From NCBI GenBank assembly GCA_964503145.1, contig CAZCYV010000009.1, forward strand, positions 62,001-126,000: 64,000 bases of DNA. The letters are read 5' to 3'. Below the pieces are notes generated by a model. That model was not told where the DNA came from. It made no database searches and saw only the letters and a list, made by a program, of their open reading frames with translations. The DNA is from RBG-16-57-11 sp964503145 (GTDB lineage Bacteria > Chloroflexota > Anaerolineae > Anaerolineales > UBA4823). Position numbers and translations under genes: made by a program. Shown here one piece after another: positions 33,307 through 41,207 of this stretch (position 1 is the stretch's first letter; every line of letters begins with the position of its first letter).

Positions 33307-33355
33307 ATAGAGGGGCTGTTGGATGCTGCCTGCATCCCGCAGCCCCTCTATTTCA
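33307..33355 (+). terminator. Terminator-like hairpin after the DegV gene
   Basis: A 12-bp perfect stem (33307-33318 with 33340-33351) encloses a smaller GGATGC/GCATCC hairpin. It is followed by TTCAATT, a weak T-tract. Confidence 0.7.
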
Positions 33356-33434
33356 ATTCTGCCCACCGGCGCAGCGGCGGAAAAACAACCCAAACGTGCT
33401 GCGTCCTGAATGCGCCGGAGGCGAACCTGATGGT

Positions 33435-34268
33435 ATGCCCGATTTTCCCACGCTCACCTTCCTGCCGGTCGAGTGTCTGCTCATCCACGAGCGGCACGAC
33501 GACCAGCGCGCCTATCCCTTGATCCTGCGCATCCGCGCCAGCGGTGTGTTCCGCAATCCGCCGATCGTCTCGCCGCTGGGCGATGGCAGTGGGTGTTACA
33601 TGGTGCTGGATGGCGCCAATCGCGTCACCGCCCTGCGCCAGATGGGCTTCCCGCACGCTCTGGTGCAGGTGGTGCAGCCGGATGATCCGGGCCTGACCTT
33701 GCAGACCTGGAACCATGTCGTCTGGGAGATGAACGCCGCTCGCTTCATGAACCATCTGCGCCGCATCCCTGGCCTGCGCCTGGCGCCCTTGCAGGTTGCT
33801 GACGTTCAGCCGAACCTGGAGCAGGAGTGTGGGCTGGCGCAGGTGGTCAGCGCCCGCGGCCGCTCCTACGCCGTCTGCGCCCCCGCCTCTGACCTGGAGG
33901 CGCGCGTCCACCTGCTGAATGAGCTGGTGGACAGCTACAAAGACCGGGCGCGCTTCGACCGCACCAGCCTGCGCGACGCCCGCCAGTTGCTCGAAATCTA
34001 CCCCTCCTTCTGTGGCCTGGTGATCTTCCCCAGCTTCGAGATCGACGATCTGCTGCGCCTGGCAGGGCGGGGCTACCTGCTGCCGGCGGGCGTCACCCGC
34101 TTCACGATCTCGCCTCGCGCCCTGCACCTGGACTATCCCCTGGAGGAACTGGCGGCAGACAAGCCGTTGCAGGACAAGAACCAGGCCCTGCACCGCTGGA
34201 TTCAACAGCGCCTGGCGCATAAAGGGGTGCGCTACTACGCCGAGGCCACCTACCTTTTCGACGAATGA
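33435..34268 (+). CDS. SbnI/SerK-like free L-serine kinase (ParB/sulfiredoxin fold)
   Basis: The 277-residue protein matches the SbnI/SerK layout over its length: FLPVECLLIHER near the start with a Glu (E19) where these kinases have their catalytic Glu, a ParB-type DGANRVTAL loop (59-67), a middle TWNHVVWEM segment, and the C-terminal pattern AGVTRFTISPRALHLDYPL ... RYYAEATYLF. Known members make O-phospho-L-serine from free serine and ATP or ADP; SbnI also regulates a siderophore cluster. No siderophore or cysteine synthesis genes are adjacent. The ATG at 33435 is preferred to a GTG at 33396, although GGAGG is 13 bases away. A partition or transcription-factor role is less likely because no DNA-binding helix is evident. 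Confidence 0.8.
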   Translation: MPDFPTLTFLPVECLLIHERHDDQRAYPLILRIRASGVFRNPPIVSPLGDGSGCYMVLDGANRVTALRQMGFPHALVQVVQPDDPGLTLQTWNHVVWEMNAARFMNHLRRIPGLRLAPLQVADVQPNLEQECGLAQVVSARGRSYAVCAPASDLEARVHLLNELVDSYKDRARFDRTSLRDARQLLEIYPSFCGLVIFPSFEIDDLLRLAGRGYLLPAGVTRFTISPRALHLDYPLEELAADKPLQDKNQALHRWIQQRLAHKGVRYYAEATYLFDE

Positions 34269-34332
34269 CGACCCCTAAGGGGCGTGGAGCGAAGCACACA
34301 TCCTCAATATCCCTGAATGACCCCGGAGTTTT

Positions 34333-34728
34333 ATGGACATCTTCTTTGCCGATCCATCGGAAGTACCCTTGCCGCCCGACGAGGTGCGCATCCGTGAGTT
34401 GAACGTGGAAGTTTCCCCCGAGGGGAAGCGCCTGCGCGTCTATCTGGAGGTCGATCCCTTTCAGCGGCGGCCCAACGCCGAGCTGGCCTTGTTCGATCGG
34501 GATGGCCGCGAGGTCTCCAGCGTGAGCATCATCGAGAGCATGACCCGCAAGATGGAGCTGGTGATGCACGTGCGCGACGCTGCCCCCGGCGCCTGCACCT
34601 TGCAGGCGACGCTGTACTACGCCTCGCTGCCCGAATCCGCCGCCAGCCCCGAGGAAGCGGCCGGCTCGCTCGAGATCGAGCGCCATATCGTCGACGCACG
34701 CCAGGTGGCCTTCGAGATCCCTGCATGA
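34333..34728 (+). CDS. Hypothetical beta-rich cytoplasmic protein
   Basis: The 131-residue product has no signal or membrane segment and alternating strand-like stretches (RIRELNVEVSPEG, LRVYLEVDPFQ, MELVMHVRDA), suggesting a small beta-sandwich. I recognise no family. Its stop overlaps the ABC exporter start by 4 bases (ATGA), so it is translationally coupled to the exporter and may serve it. Confidence 0.75.
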   Translation: MDIFFADPSEVPLPPDEVRIRELNVEVSPEGKRLRVYLEVDPFQRRPNAELALFDRDGREVSSVSIIESMTRKMELVMHVRDAAPGACTLQATLYYASLPESAASPEEAAGSLEIERHIVDARQVAFEIPA

Positions 34729-36467
34729 GAACCCTGCTGCGCCTGGGGCCTTTCCTGAGGCCTTACCGCTTGCAGGCTGTCCTGGCGCTGGGCGTCACCC
34801 TGGCGCTGGCCGGTCTGCTGTTGCTGGTGCCGGCGATCATCCGCCAGGTGATCGACGTGGGCCTGATGCAGGGGGATCGGCGTTTCCTGGCCGGGGCGGC
34901 GCTGGCGATCCTGGGCATCGGCGCGCTGCGCGCGGCGCTGATCTACGCCCAGCGTTATCTGGGCGAATGGCTCGCCAGCCACATCGGCTACGACCTGCGC
35001 AACCGGCTGTACGATCACATCCAGCATCTGCCCTTCAGCTTCCATGACCACACCCAAACCGGGCAGTTGATCAGCCGTTGCATCGAAGACGTGCGCGCCG
35101 TGGAGCGCTTCACCGGCTTCGGCCTGATCGAGTTGATCCGCCTGGGGCTGCTCATGCTGGGCATCATTGGCCTGCTCTTCTGGCAGTCGCCGCGCCTGGC
35201 GGCCATCGCCCTGCTGCCGATGATCCCGCTGGTGGGGATCACCACCGCCTTTGGCCGGCGCGTGGGCGATTACTTCATGAAGGTGGACATCGCCCTGGGC
35301 GATCTATCATCGCAGGTGCAGGAAAACGTCACCGGCGTGCAGGTGGTGCGCGCTTTCGCCCGCGAGCCCTACGAGATCGACCGCTTCGCGGTCAAGAATC
35401 GCACCCTGTATAAGGCGCGGATCAAGGTGGTCAGCATCTTCTCGCGGGTGATGCCCACCACCCATTTCCTGGTGGCCAGCGGCACGATCCTGATCCTGTG
35501 GTTTGGCGGCAACATGGTGTTGCGCGGCGAGATGACCGTCGGCGAGATGGTAGCCTTCAACGGCTATCTGCTGCTGCTGGCGGCGCCGGCGCAGCAACTC
35601 ACCTGGCTGGTCAACGCCGCCGGCGAAGCCGTCGCCGGACTGCAGCGCAGCTTCGAAATCCTGGATCTGCAGCCAGAGATCACCAGCCCGCCGGCGGCGA
35701 TCGCTCTGCCCAACCTGCAAGGGCGGGTCGAGTTCGAGCACGTCAGCCTGCATTACCCCGACCAGACCATCCCCGCGCTGGAGGGGATCGACCTGTGCGT
35801 GGAGCCGAATCAGGTGGTCGCCTTGATCGGCCCCACCGGTTCGGGCAAGACCTCGCTGGTCAACCTGATCCCCCGCTTCTACGACCCCAGCCAGGGGGTG
35901 GTGCGGGTGGACGGGGTGGACGTGCGCCAGATGGACCTGATCGCCCTGCGCCGCCGCATCGGCATCGTGCTGCAAACCTCGCTGCTCTTCTCCACCACGA
36001 TCGCCGAGAACATCGCCTACGGGCGGCCCGACGCTGCCCAGGAGGAGATCGAAGCCGCTGCCCGCGCCGCCCAGGCGCACGAGTTCATCACCCAGCTTCC
36101 CGACGGCTACCAGACCGTGGTCGGCGAGCGCGGCGTCACCCTCTCTGGCGGCCAGCGCCAGCGGGTGGCCATCGCCCGCGCCCTGCTGATGGACCCGCGC
36201 ATCCTCATCCTGGACGACTCCACCTCCAGCGTGGACACCGAGACCGAGCGCCTGATCCAGCAGGCGCTGGAGAAGCTGATGGAAGGCCGCACCACTTTCG
36301 TCATCGCCCAGCGCCTGTCCACCGTGCGCCGCGCCGACCTGATCCTGGTGATGCAGGACGGGCGCATTGTGGAGCGCGGGACGCACCAGGAATTGCTGGC
36401 CCAGGGTGGGCTGTACCGCGAGATTTACGAGTTGCAGCTTCGGCAGCAGGAAAGGCTGGTCACCTAG
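34725..36467 (+). CDS. Heterodimeric ABC exporter subunit 1 (degenerate NBD)
   Basis: The 580-residue half-transporter has six N-terminal membrane helices and an ATPase domain with GPTGSGKTS, LSGGQRQ, Walker B ILILDDSTSSVD and IAQRLS. The usual catalytic Glu after Walker B is Asp, and the H-loop His is Gln. Together with the next gene this is the asymmetric TM287/TM288 or BmrCD type of exporter: its own ATP site is non-canonical, while its intact LSGGQ completes the partner's active site. It probably exports lipids or drugs. The next gene starts 1 base after the stop. Confidence 0.95.
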   Translation: MRTLLRLGPFLRPYRLQAVLALGVTLALAGLLLLVPAIIRQVIDVGLMQGDRRFLAGAALAILGIGALRAALIYAQRYLGEWLASHIGYDLRNRLYDHIQHLPFSFHDHTQTGQLISRCIEDVRAVERFTGFGLIELIRLGLLMLGIIGLLFWQSPRLAAIALLPMIPLVGITTAFGRRVGDYFMKVDIALGDLSSQVQENVTGVQVVRAFAREPYEIDRFAVKNRTLYKARIKVVSIFSRVMPTTHFLVASGTILILWFGGNMVLRGEMTVGEMVAFNGYLLLLAAPAQQLTWLVNAAGEAVAGLQRSFEILDLQPEITSPPAAIALPNLQGRVEFEHVSLHYPDQTIPALEGIDLCVEPNQVVALIGPTGSGKTSLVNLIPRFYDPSQGVVRVDGVDVRQMDLIALRRRIGIVLQTSLLFSTTIAENIAYGRPDAAQEEIEAAARAAQAHEFITQLPDGYQTVVGERGVTLSGGQRQRVAIARALLMDPRILILDDSTSSVDTETERLIQQALEKLMEGRTTFVIAQRLSTVRRADLILVMQDGRIVERGTHQELLAQGGLYREIYELQLRQQERLVT

Positions 36468-36468
36468 C

Positions 36469-38265
36469 ATGGCGCAGGTTGCTCCACCCGTCGAAGAAAC
36501 GCTGCTCAAAGGCTACGATCCGCAGGTCGTGCGCCGCCTGGCGGCTTACTTCCGCCCCTACACGGCGCAGTTGCTGGTCTCGCTGGTATTGATGATGTTT
36601 AACTCGGCTGCCGCCGTCGCCGGGCCGTACCTGGTGAAGATGGCCATCGACTCGGGCATCGACGCCGGCGACCCCGCAGCGTTGCGGCGCACCGTGCTGC
36701 TCTACCTGCTGGCGATCTGCGTGCAGTGGCTGTCGATCTTCCTGCGGGTCAACATCATGGTGCGCATGGGGCAGTCGATCATCTACGACCTGCGGGCGCA
36801 GCTTTTCGAGCATCTGCAATCGCTCTCGCTGAGCTTCTATAGCCGCTTCAGCGTCGGCCGGGTGATCACCCGGGTGATCAACGACGTCGGCGTGCTGCGC
36901 GAGTTCATCATCTGGGCCATGCTGGCCATCGCCCGCGATTTGTTCACCCTGATCGGCATCCTGATCGCCATGCTCAGCCTGAACCTGCGCCTGTCGCTGC
37001 TCACCTTCACCGTGCTGCCGGTGATGGCGCTGATCACCGTCGCCTTCCGCCGCCGCGCCCGCGAGAACTACCGCCGCGTGCGCCAGGCGATTAGCTGGGT
37101 GAACTCGGTGCTGGCGGAGAACATCAACGGGGTGCGCGTGGTGCAGGCTTTCTCACGCCAGGCGCACAACTACGCCTATTTCCGCGACCAGGTGAACCGC
37201 AATAACCTGGACACCAACCTGCAGGCCGCTCGTGTGGCGGCCTCCTTCCCCGCGGCGATCGATTTCCTGGGCGCGGTGGCCGTCGCCCTGGTGATCTGGC
37301 TGGGTGGGCGGGCGGTCTTGGGCGGCGAGGCGGCCTCCGGCGGCGCCATCACCCCCGGCGTGCTGGTGGCCTTCGTGTTGTACATCGAGCGCTTCTTCGA
37401 GCCGATCCGCGACCTGAGCCAGCGCTACGACTCCTTCCAATCCACCATGGCCGGCGGCGAGCGCATCTTCGCCCTGCTGGACACCCCTGCCGAAGTCCAG
37501 GACGCCCCCGATGCGATCGAACTGCCGCCCATCCGCGGCGAGGTGCGCTTCGAGAACGTCTCTTTCCACTACAGCGACGACCCCACGCTGGTGCTGGATG
37601 GCATCAATCTGGTGGTCCCCGCCGGGACGACCGTGGCGCTGGTGGGCAAGACCGGCGCCGGCAAGTCCACCCTGGTCAAGCTGGTCAGCCGCTTCCACGA
37701 CCCCACCCAGGGGCGCATCACCATCGACGGCTACGACCTGCGCCGGGTCACCCAGGCCAGCCTGCGGCGCCAGATGGGCATCGTGCTGCAAGATCCCTTC
37801 CTGTTCTCCGGCACGGTGGCCGAGAACATCCGCTTCGGCCGCCTGGAGGCCAGCGACGCCGAGGTCGAAGCCGCCGCCCGGGCGGTGGGCGCGCATGATT
37901 TCATCGTGAAGCTGCGCCACGGCTACGATACGCCGGTGGAGGAGGGCGGCGTGGTGCTCTCGGTGGGGCAGCGCCAGCTCATCTCCTTCGCCCGCGCCCT
38001 GCTGGCCGACCCGCGCATCCTGATCCTCGACGAAGCCACTTCCAGCGTGGACACCCAGACCGAGCGCCTGATCCAGAAGGCGCTGGAGAAGCTGCTCAAA
38101 GGGCGCACCTCTTTCGTCATCGCCCACCGCCTGTCCACCGTGGTCAACGCCGACCGCATCGTGGTTATCGAAGACGGGCGCATCGTCGAGCAGGGCGCGC
38201 ACCCCGAACTGCTCGCCCTGGGCGGCGTCTATGCCCAGCTCTACCGCACCGGATTCGATGCCTGA
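36469..38265 (+). CDS. Heterodimeric ABC exporter subunit 2 (catalytic NBD)
   Basis: The 598-residue half-transporter has the full catalytic set in its own Walker motifs: GKTGAGKST, ILILDEATSSVD (canonical Glu) and IAHRLS (canonical His). Its signature is LSVGQ rather than LSGGQ, so the site completed by this signature (with subunit 1's Asp and Gln) is the degenerate one. The exchange pattern is exactly complementary between the two proteins. The ATG at 36469 directly follows the first subunit's stop. Confidence 0.95.
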   Translation: MAQVAPPVEETLLKGYDPQVVRRLAAYFRPYTAQLLVSLVLMMFNSAAAVAGPYLVKMAIDSGIDAGDPAALRRTVLLYLLAICVQWLSIFLRVNIMVRMGQSIIYDLRAQLFEHLQSLSLSFYSRFSVGRVITRVINDVGVLREFIIWAMLAIARDLFTLIGILIAMLSLNLRLSLLTFTVLPVMALITVAFRRRARENYRRVRQAISWVNSVLAENINGVRVVQAFSRQAHNYAYFRDQVNRNNLDTNLQAARVAASFPAAIDFLGAVAVALVIWLGGRAVLGGEAASGGAITPGVLVAFVLYIERFFEPIRDLSQRYDSFQSTMAGGERIFALLDTPAEVQDAPDAIELPPIRGEVRFENVSFHYSDDPTLVLDGINLVVPAGTTVALVGKTGAGKSTLVKLVSRFHDPTQGRITIDGYDLRRVTQASLRRQMGIVLQDPFLFSGTVAENIRFGRLEASDAEVEAAARAVGAHDFIVKLRHGYDTPVEEGGVVLSVGQRQLISFARALLADPRILILDEATSSVDTQTERLIQKALEKLLKGRTSFVIAHRLSTVVNADRIVVIEDGRIVEQGAHPELLALGGVYAQLYRTGFDA

Positions 38266-38294
38266 ACATTTGCGCGCTGCCTGGTTGAAGGTAT

Positions 38295-38303
38295 TGGTAT
38301 AAT
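38295..38303 (+). promoter_or_regulatory. Extended -10 promoter element upstream of the nucleotidyltransferase remnant
   Basis: TGGTATAAT, a perfect TATAAT (38298-38303) with an upstream TG. No good -35 box was seen, as is common for extended -10 promoters. Confidence 0.5.
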
Positions 38304-38321
38304 GGGGGAGGGGAGATAGCG

Positions 38322-38558
38322 ATGCATGCAGCGACAAACGTAGCCACGGTTGACCGGCGTAAGTGCACACACAACGTGACGATCCTGAGCGTGATAGGTC
38401 AGATTGCCGCTCGGTTTAAGCCTCAACGCATCATCCTGTTTGGCTGCTACGATCATAACCAGCCGCGTCCGGAAAGCAACGTCGATCTGCTGGTAGTCAT
38501 GGACACGCCTACTCAAGGGAGGTGGCAGACTGCTACGAGGCAAAAGCTGCCTTTTTAA
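38322..38558 (+). pseudogene. Truncated, active-site-degenerate MNT-type nucleotidyltransferase
   Basis: The 78-residue reading frame has the minimal-nucleotidyltransferase core ILFGCYDHNQPRPESNVDLLVVMD. Intact MNT antitoxins have FGS and a DxD metal pair; here Ser is Cys42 and the first Asp is Asn53 (NVD), and the protein ends soon after the core. A HEPN toxin partner is absent. It is probably a decayed gene, although it still has a GGGGAGATAGCG ribosome site and a plausible promoter. A weak hairpin with a T-run overlaps its 3' end. Confidence 0.6.
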
Positions 38559-38649
38559 TTGGCTGTTGTTGTGCGGCGATTCACACCGCCGGAGCTTAGC
38601 GAATGTCCGGGATGATACTTAAGAGTACATGTTGGGTAAGACGCTCATC

Positions 38650-40446
38650 CTATTTCACGATCTCAATATCGCTGATGAAGAGTGAGCCGCTTGGCGACTG
38701 GTCAAACAACACTGCGACCTCCTGAATCGCAGACAGATCGACGCCGGTGAAATCACGCAGAAGCAACCGGATCGATGTCAACGGGACGCGACCGGTGAAC
38801 AAACCGCCCTCAAAGGGTTCGTTATCCTGCAACTCGCCTTGCGGGAATTGCAGTGCAGGCTCCTTTTGCCTGGTCTGCACTGTCGCAGAGTTGCCTTGGT
38901 CATCCGTCAGGCGAACCGAAAACGCCTGAAAGCTGTCTGGATTATTGAGCGGTGAGAGCGGATCGACCGCAGCGCGCAGGCTCACAGCGGTGAACTGGTT
39001 CAGGTCGCCTGCCTGCGGCAGCGAAAAGCGCAACTCCCCACCTGCTTGCGACCAGGAGAGAACGAGCATCGCCGGATTGCCGGGAATGGTCAGGTTGACG
39101 CGTTTACACGGCTCGCTGCCCGGTTTCACCATCGGAGTGTAATAGCCTGCTTCACAATAGAAGGCTGTGACAGCAACGGCGCTCACACTTCCCCCGGCGA
39201 GGTTGGTTTCCAGCTCTTTATCGCTTGCCGGCAGCAGCAACGGCAGTCGGTTTGGTTTTGACGCCAGGGCGGCTACCCTGGAGGGCAAGCCGTATAACTC
39301 GCCCGGCGCCGGCGCGCTCAAATCCATTCCCAGCCGGGAGACTGCTGCGCCCTCCAACCCGGTATCCTGGCTGAAGATCGTCTCCAGGAAATCTAGCGCA
39401 TAGCTGCTGAGGAAGTCGCGCTGCGTCTCTGGTTCGAGCAGCGGTTCGCAATCCGGTCGTTCTGGGCGCGCTGCGGCTTCATTGTGCAGGATCTCGTTGA
39501 AGGAATTATGGTTGGCATGTTCCAGCCAGATGGACGAAGCCCAAGCGTTCTGCTCTGGGTCGAGGCGGGTAATCTCATAAAAGAGCTGACCTTCCTGAAG
39601 AAATACGTCGTCATCGCAAGCTGGCAAGATCACAGCCAACGGGAGACGTGCTCCGCCAGCTCCACCGATATTTGCCGACGGCGCAACCAGCAAAAGGCCA
39701 GATACCGGGCCATATCCATGTTTTGCATAGGCGTCCAGTGAGTCCAGCCTCGCATTTTGGATCAGCCAAAAAGCACCTTCGCCGCCCTGCGAGTGGCCGA
39801 TAAAAGCCAGCCGGCTCAAATCGGTGCGACCTTTCAGCTCTACCCCAAAATTATTCAAGCCTCCGCTCGATGCCTCAGCCAGTGCCTTCAGATGCAGATC
39901 GACCAATTGATCCAGGCGTTCATTCGGAATCGGCTCGCCAAACCCAAGTGTGTACTCTGCATTGATATTGAGCGATAGCGCCACGTAGCCCTGATCGGCC
40001 AGCCTGCGCACTAGGTAATCGAAACCTCGATAATTGGGCTGTTCCACCTCGGGATCACACGGCCAGCGGTCCAGCATGTCTTCTTCTGTAAAAGGGCAGC
40101 CAAGATGGTTCCCGTGCAGGATGACGACCACCGGGTACGGAGCATCCTTTCCGCTTGGCACAGCGATCAGGCCATTCAAGCGCACCGGCATGTTGTGGAA
40201 ACGGCTGTCTTTCGGAAACAGCGACTGGGTTATCGTCGTCTCGCCCAAATTGTATTCCACCGCGACCGGCGGGCTTCTCGTCTCGATGGTCACAGCCGTG
40301 GGCGTCGGTTGGATGGTTTCGCGAAGCGGCGCAGCGAATGGCGTGGCGGTTGGCGCCTGGAGCGGGTTCACAGCCGCAGGTGAACAACTCCCCAGGATGA
40401 GCGCAAGGGCTACAAGGATGAGGGACTTTCTAATGAATTCGGGCAC
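38650..40446 (-). CDS. Lipoprotein alpha/beta-hydrolase
   Basis: The 598-residue product starts MPEFIRKSLILVALALILGSC, a lipoprotein signal with lipobox LGSC. A hydrolase domain follows: VVVILHGNHLG (oxyanion region), the nucleophile elbow FIGHSQGGEGAF and LPACDDDVF for a candidate acid. The C-terminal third is beta-rich and may be a carbohydrate-binding-like or Ig module. The GTG at 40446 has AGGAGG 6 bases upstream and gives an intact signal, whereas a longer ATG reading from 40581 would overlap the next gene by 100 bases. The substrate is unknown; dienelactone hydrolase and esterase relatives are likely. Confidence 0.85.
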   Translation of the reverse strand: MPEFIRKSLILVALALILGSCSPAAVNPLQAPTATPFAAPLRETIQPTPTAVTIETRSPPVAVEYNLGETTITQSLFPKDSRFHNMPVRLNGLIAVPSGKDAPYPVVVILHGNHLGCPFTEEDMLDRWPCDPEVEQPNYRGFDYLVRRLADQGYVALSLNINAEYTLGFGEPIPNERLDQLVDLHLKALAEASSGGLNNFGVELKGRTDLSRLAFIGHSQGGEGAFWLIQNARLDSLDAYAKHGYGPVSGLLLVAPSANIGGAGGARLPLAVILPACDDDVFLQEGQLFYEITRLDPEQNAWASSIWLEHANHNSFNEILHNEAAARPERPDCEPLLEPETQRDFLSSYALDFLETIFSQDTGLEGAAVSRLGMDLSAPAPGELYGLPSRVAALASKPNRLPLLLPASDKELETNLAGGSVSAVAVTAFYCEAGYYTPMVKPGSEPCKRVNLTIPGNPAMLVLSWSQAGGELRFSLPQAGDLNQFTAVSLRAAVDPLSPLNNPDSFQAFSVRLTDDQGNSATVQTRQKEPALQFPQGELQDNEPFEGGLFTGRVPLTSIRLLLRDFTGVDLSAIQEVAVLFDQSPSGSLFISDIEIVK

Positions 40447-40481
40447 CAATATCCTCCTGCGCGCAGCGGTCCGTAGTCGGA

Positions 40482-41207
40482 TTAACCTCCCAGCGGGATA
40501 GCGACCAGCGTCAGAGCCATCGCTACCGACATCAACAGCAAGCCGGTCTTCCACGGGTTTGCCCCGGTGTATCTTCCCCAATGGAATCCCGCGATGAAGA
40601 GCATCAGGAACGACGCGAGGATCGAGAGGCGAATGGCCAACTCGTAGTTGTGTCGCAGCGCCAAAAGTGGCATGAACGAAGGGATCACGGCAACGACCGC
40701 CACCAGCACATGCCCCAACGCGCCGGTGAAATCCTCGCTCTTGAAGCCGATGCTGCGCGGCTGGCTGTCCCGCAGATGGACGAGAATGCTGCGATACAGC
40801 GCCTGGCGTTCGTTTTCGCCGGTAATCGGCTCGAGCAAGTAGTCCATGTCCCCGGCGATGACGTCCACCGCCTCTTGTTCTGTCCCGGCCGCCTGAATGT
40901 CTTTCAGCAGGCGATGTCTCTCGCCGCGCTCGAACAAGGAAAGCAGGGCGTACATGATCCCGTCGATGATGCCCCAGGCCAAAATTGCACCCAGCGCGCC
41001 TTTCAACAGCTCATCGACGATGTTGGAGGAGATGGGCTGTTCGAGCGTATCAGAAATCCAGAACAGTTTGAAGGCCAGTGTAAATGTCAGAAAGATCAGG
41101 ATGCTGAATATCGTCTCGGACAGCCCATCGATTGGGTCGATCAGGCTTTCCAGGAAACTGTTTTTGGAGCTAAGCATGCGCCGCAGACGGAAAGTCTTCT
41201 CTTTCAT
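40482..41207 (-). CDS. Membrane protein related to the VIT1/CCC1 group
   Basis: The 241-residue product has about five hydrophobic segments. Near the N-terminus it has SLIDPIDGLSETIFSILIFLTFT, resembling the DG-containing first helix of VIT1/CCC1-type iron/manganese transporters. A middle soluble stretch (residues ~95-150) is charged. True VIT1 metal-binding Glu clusters are not obvious, so metal transport is only a possibility. The ATG overlaps the upstream gene's stop by 4 bases. Confidence 0.75.
   Translation of the reverse strand: MKEKTFRLRRMLSSKNSFLESLIDPIDGLSETIFSILIFLTFTLAFKLFWISDTLEQPISSNIVDELLKGALGAILAWGIIDGIMYALLSLFERGERHRLLKDIQAAGTEQEAVDVIAGDMDYLLEPITGENERQALYRSILVHLRDSQPRSIGFKSEDFTGALGHVLVAVVAVIPSFMPLLALRHNYELAIRLSILASFLMLFIAGFHWGRYTGANPWKTGLLLMSVAMALTLVAIPLGG

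Noticed and set aside
33396..33434. GTG start for the SbnI/SerK-like gene
   Set aside because: It adds 13 residues (LRPECAGGEPDG) that do not resemble the family.
40447..40581. Longer start for the lipoprotein hydrolase
   Set aside because: It would bury the signal peptide 45 residues in and overlap the neighbouring gene; the GTG at 40446 has AGGAGG.
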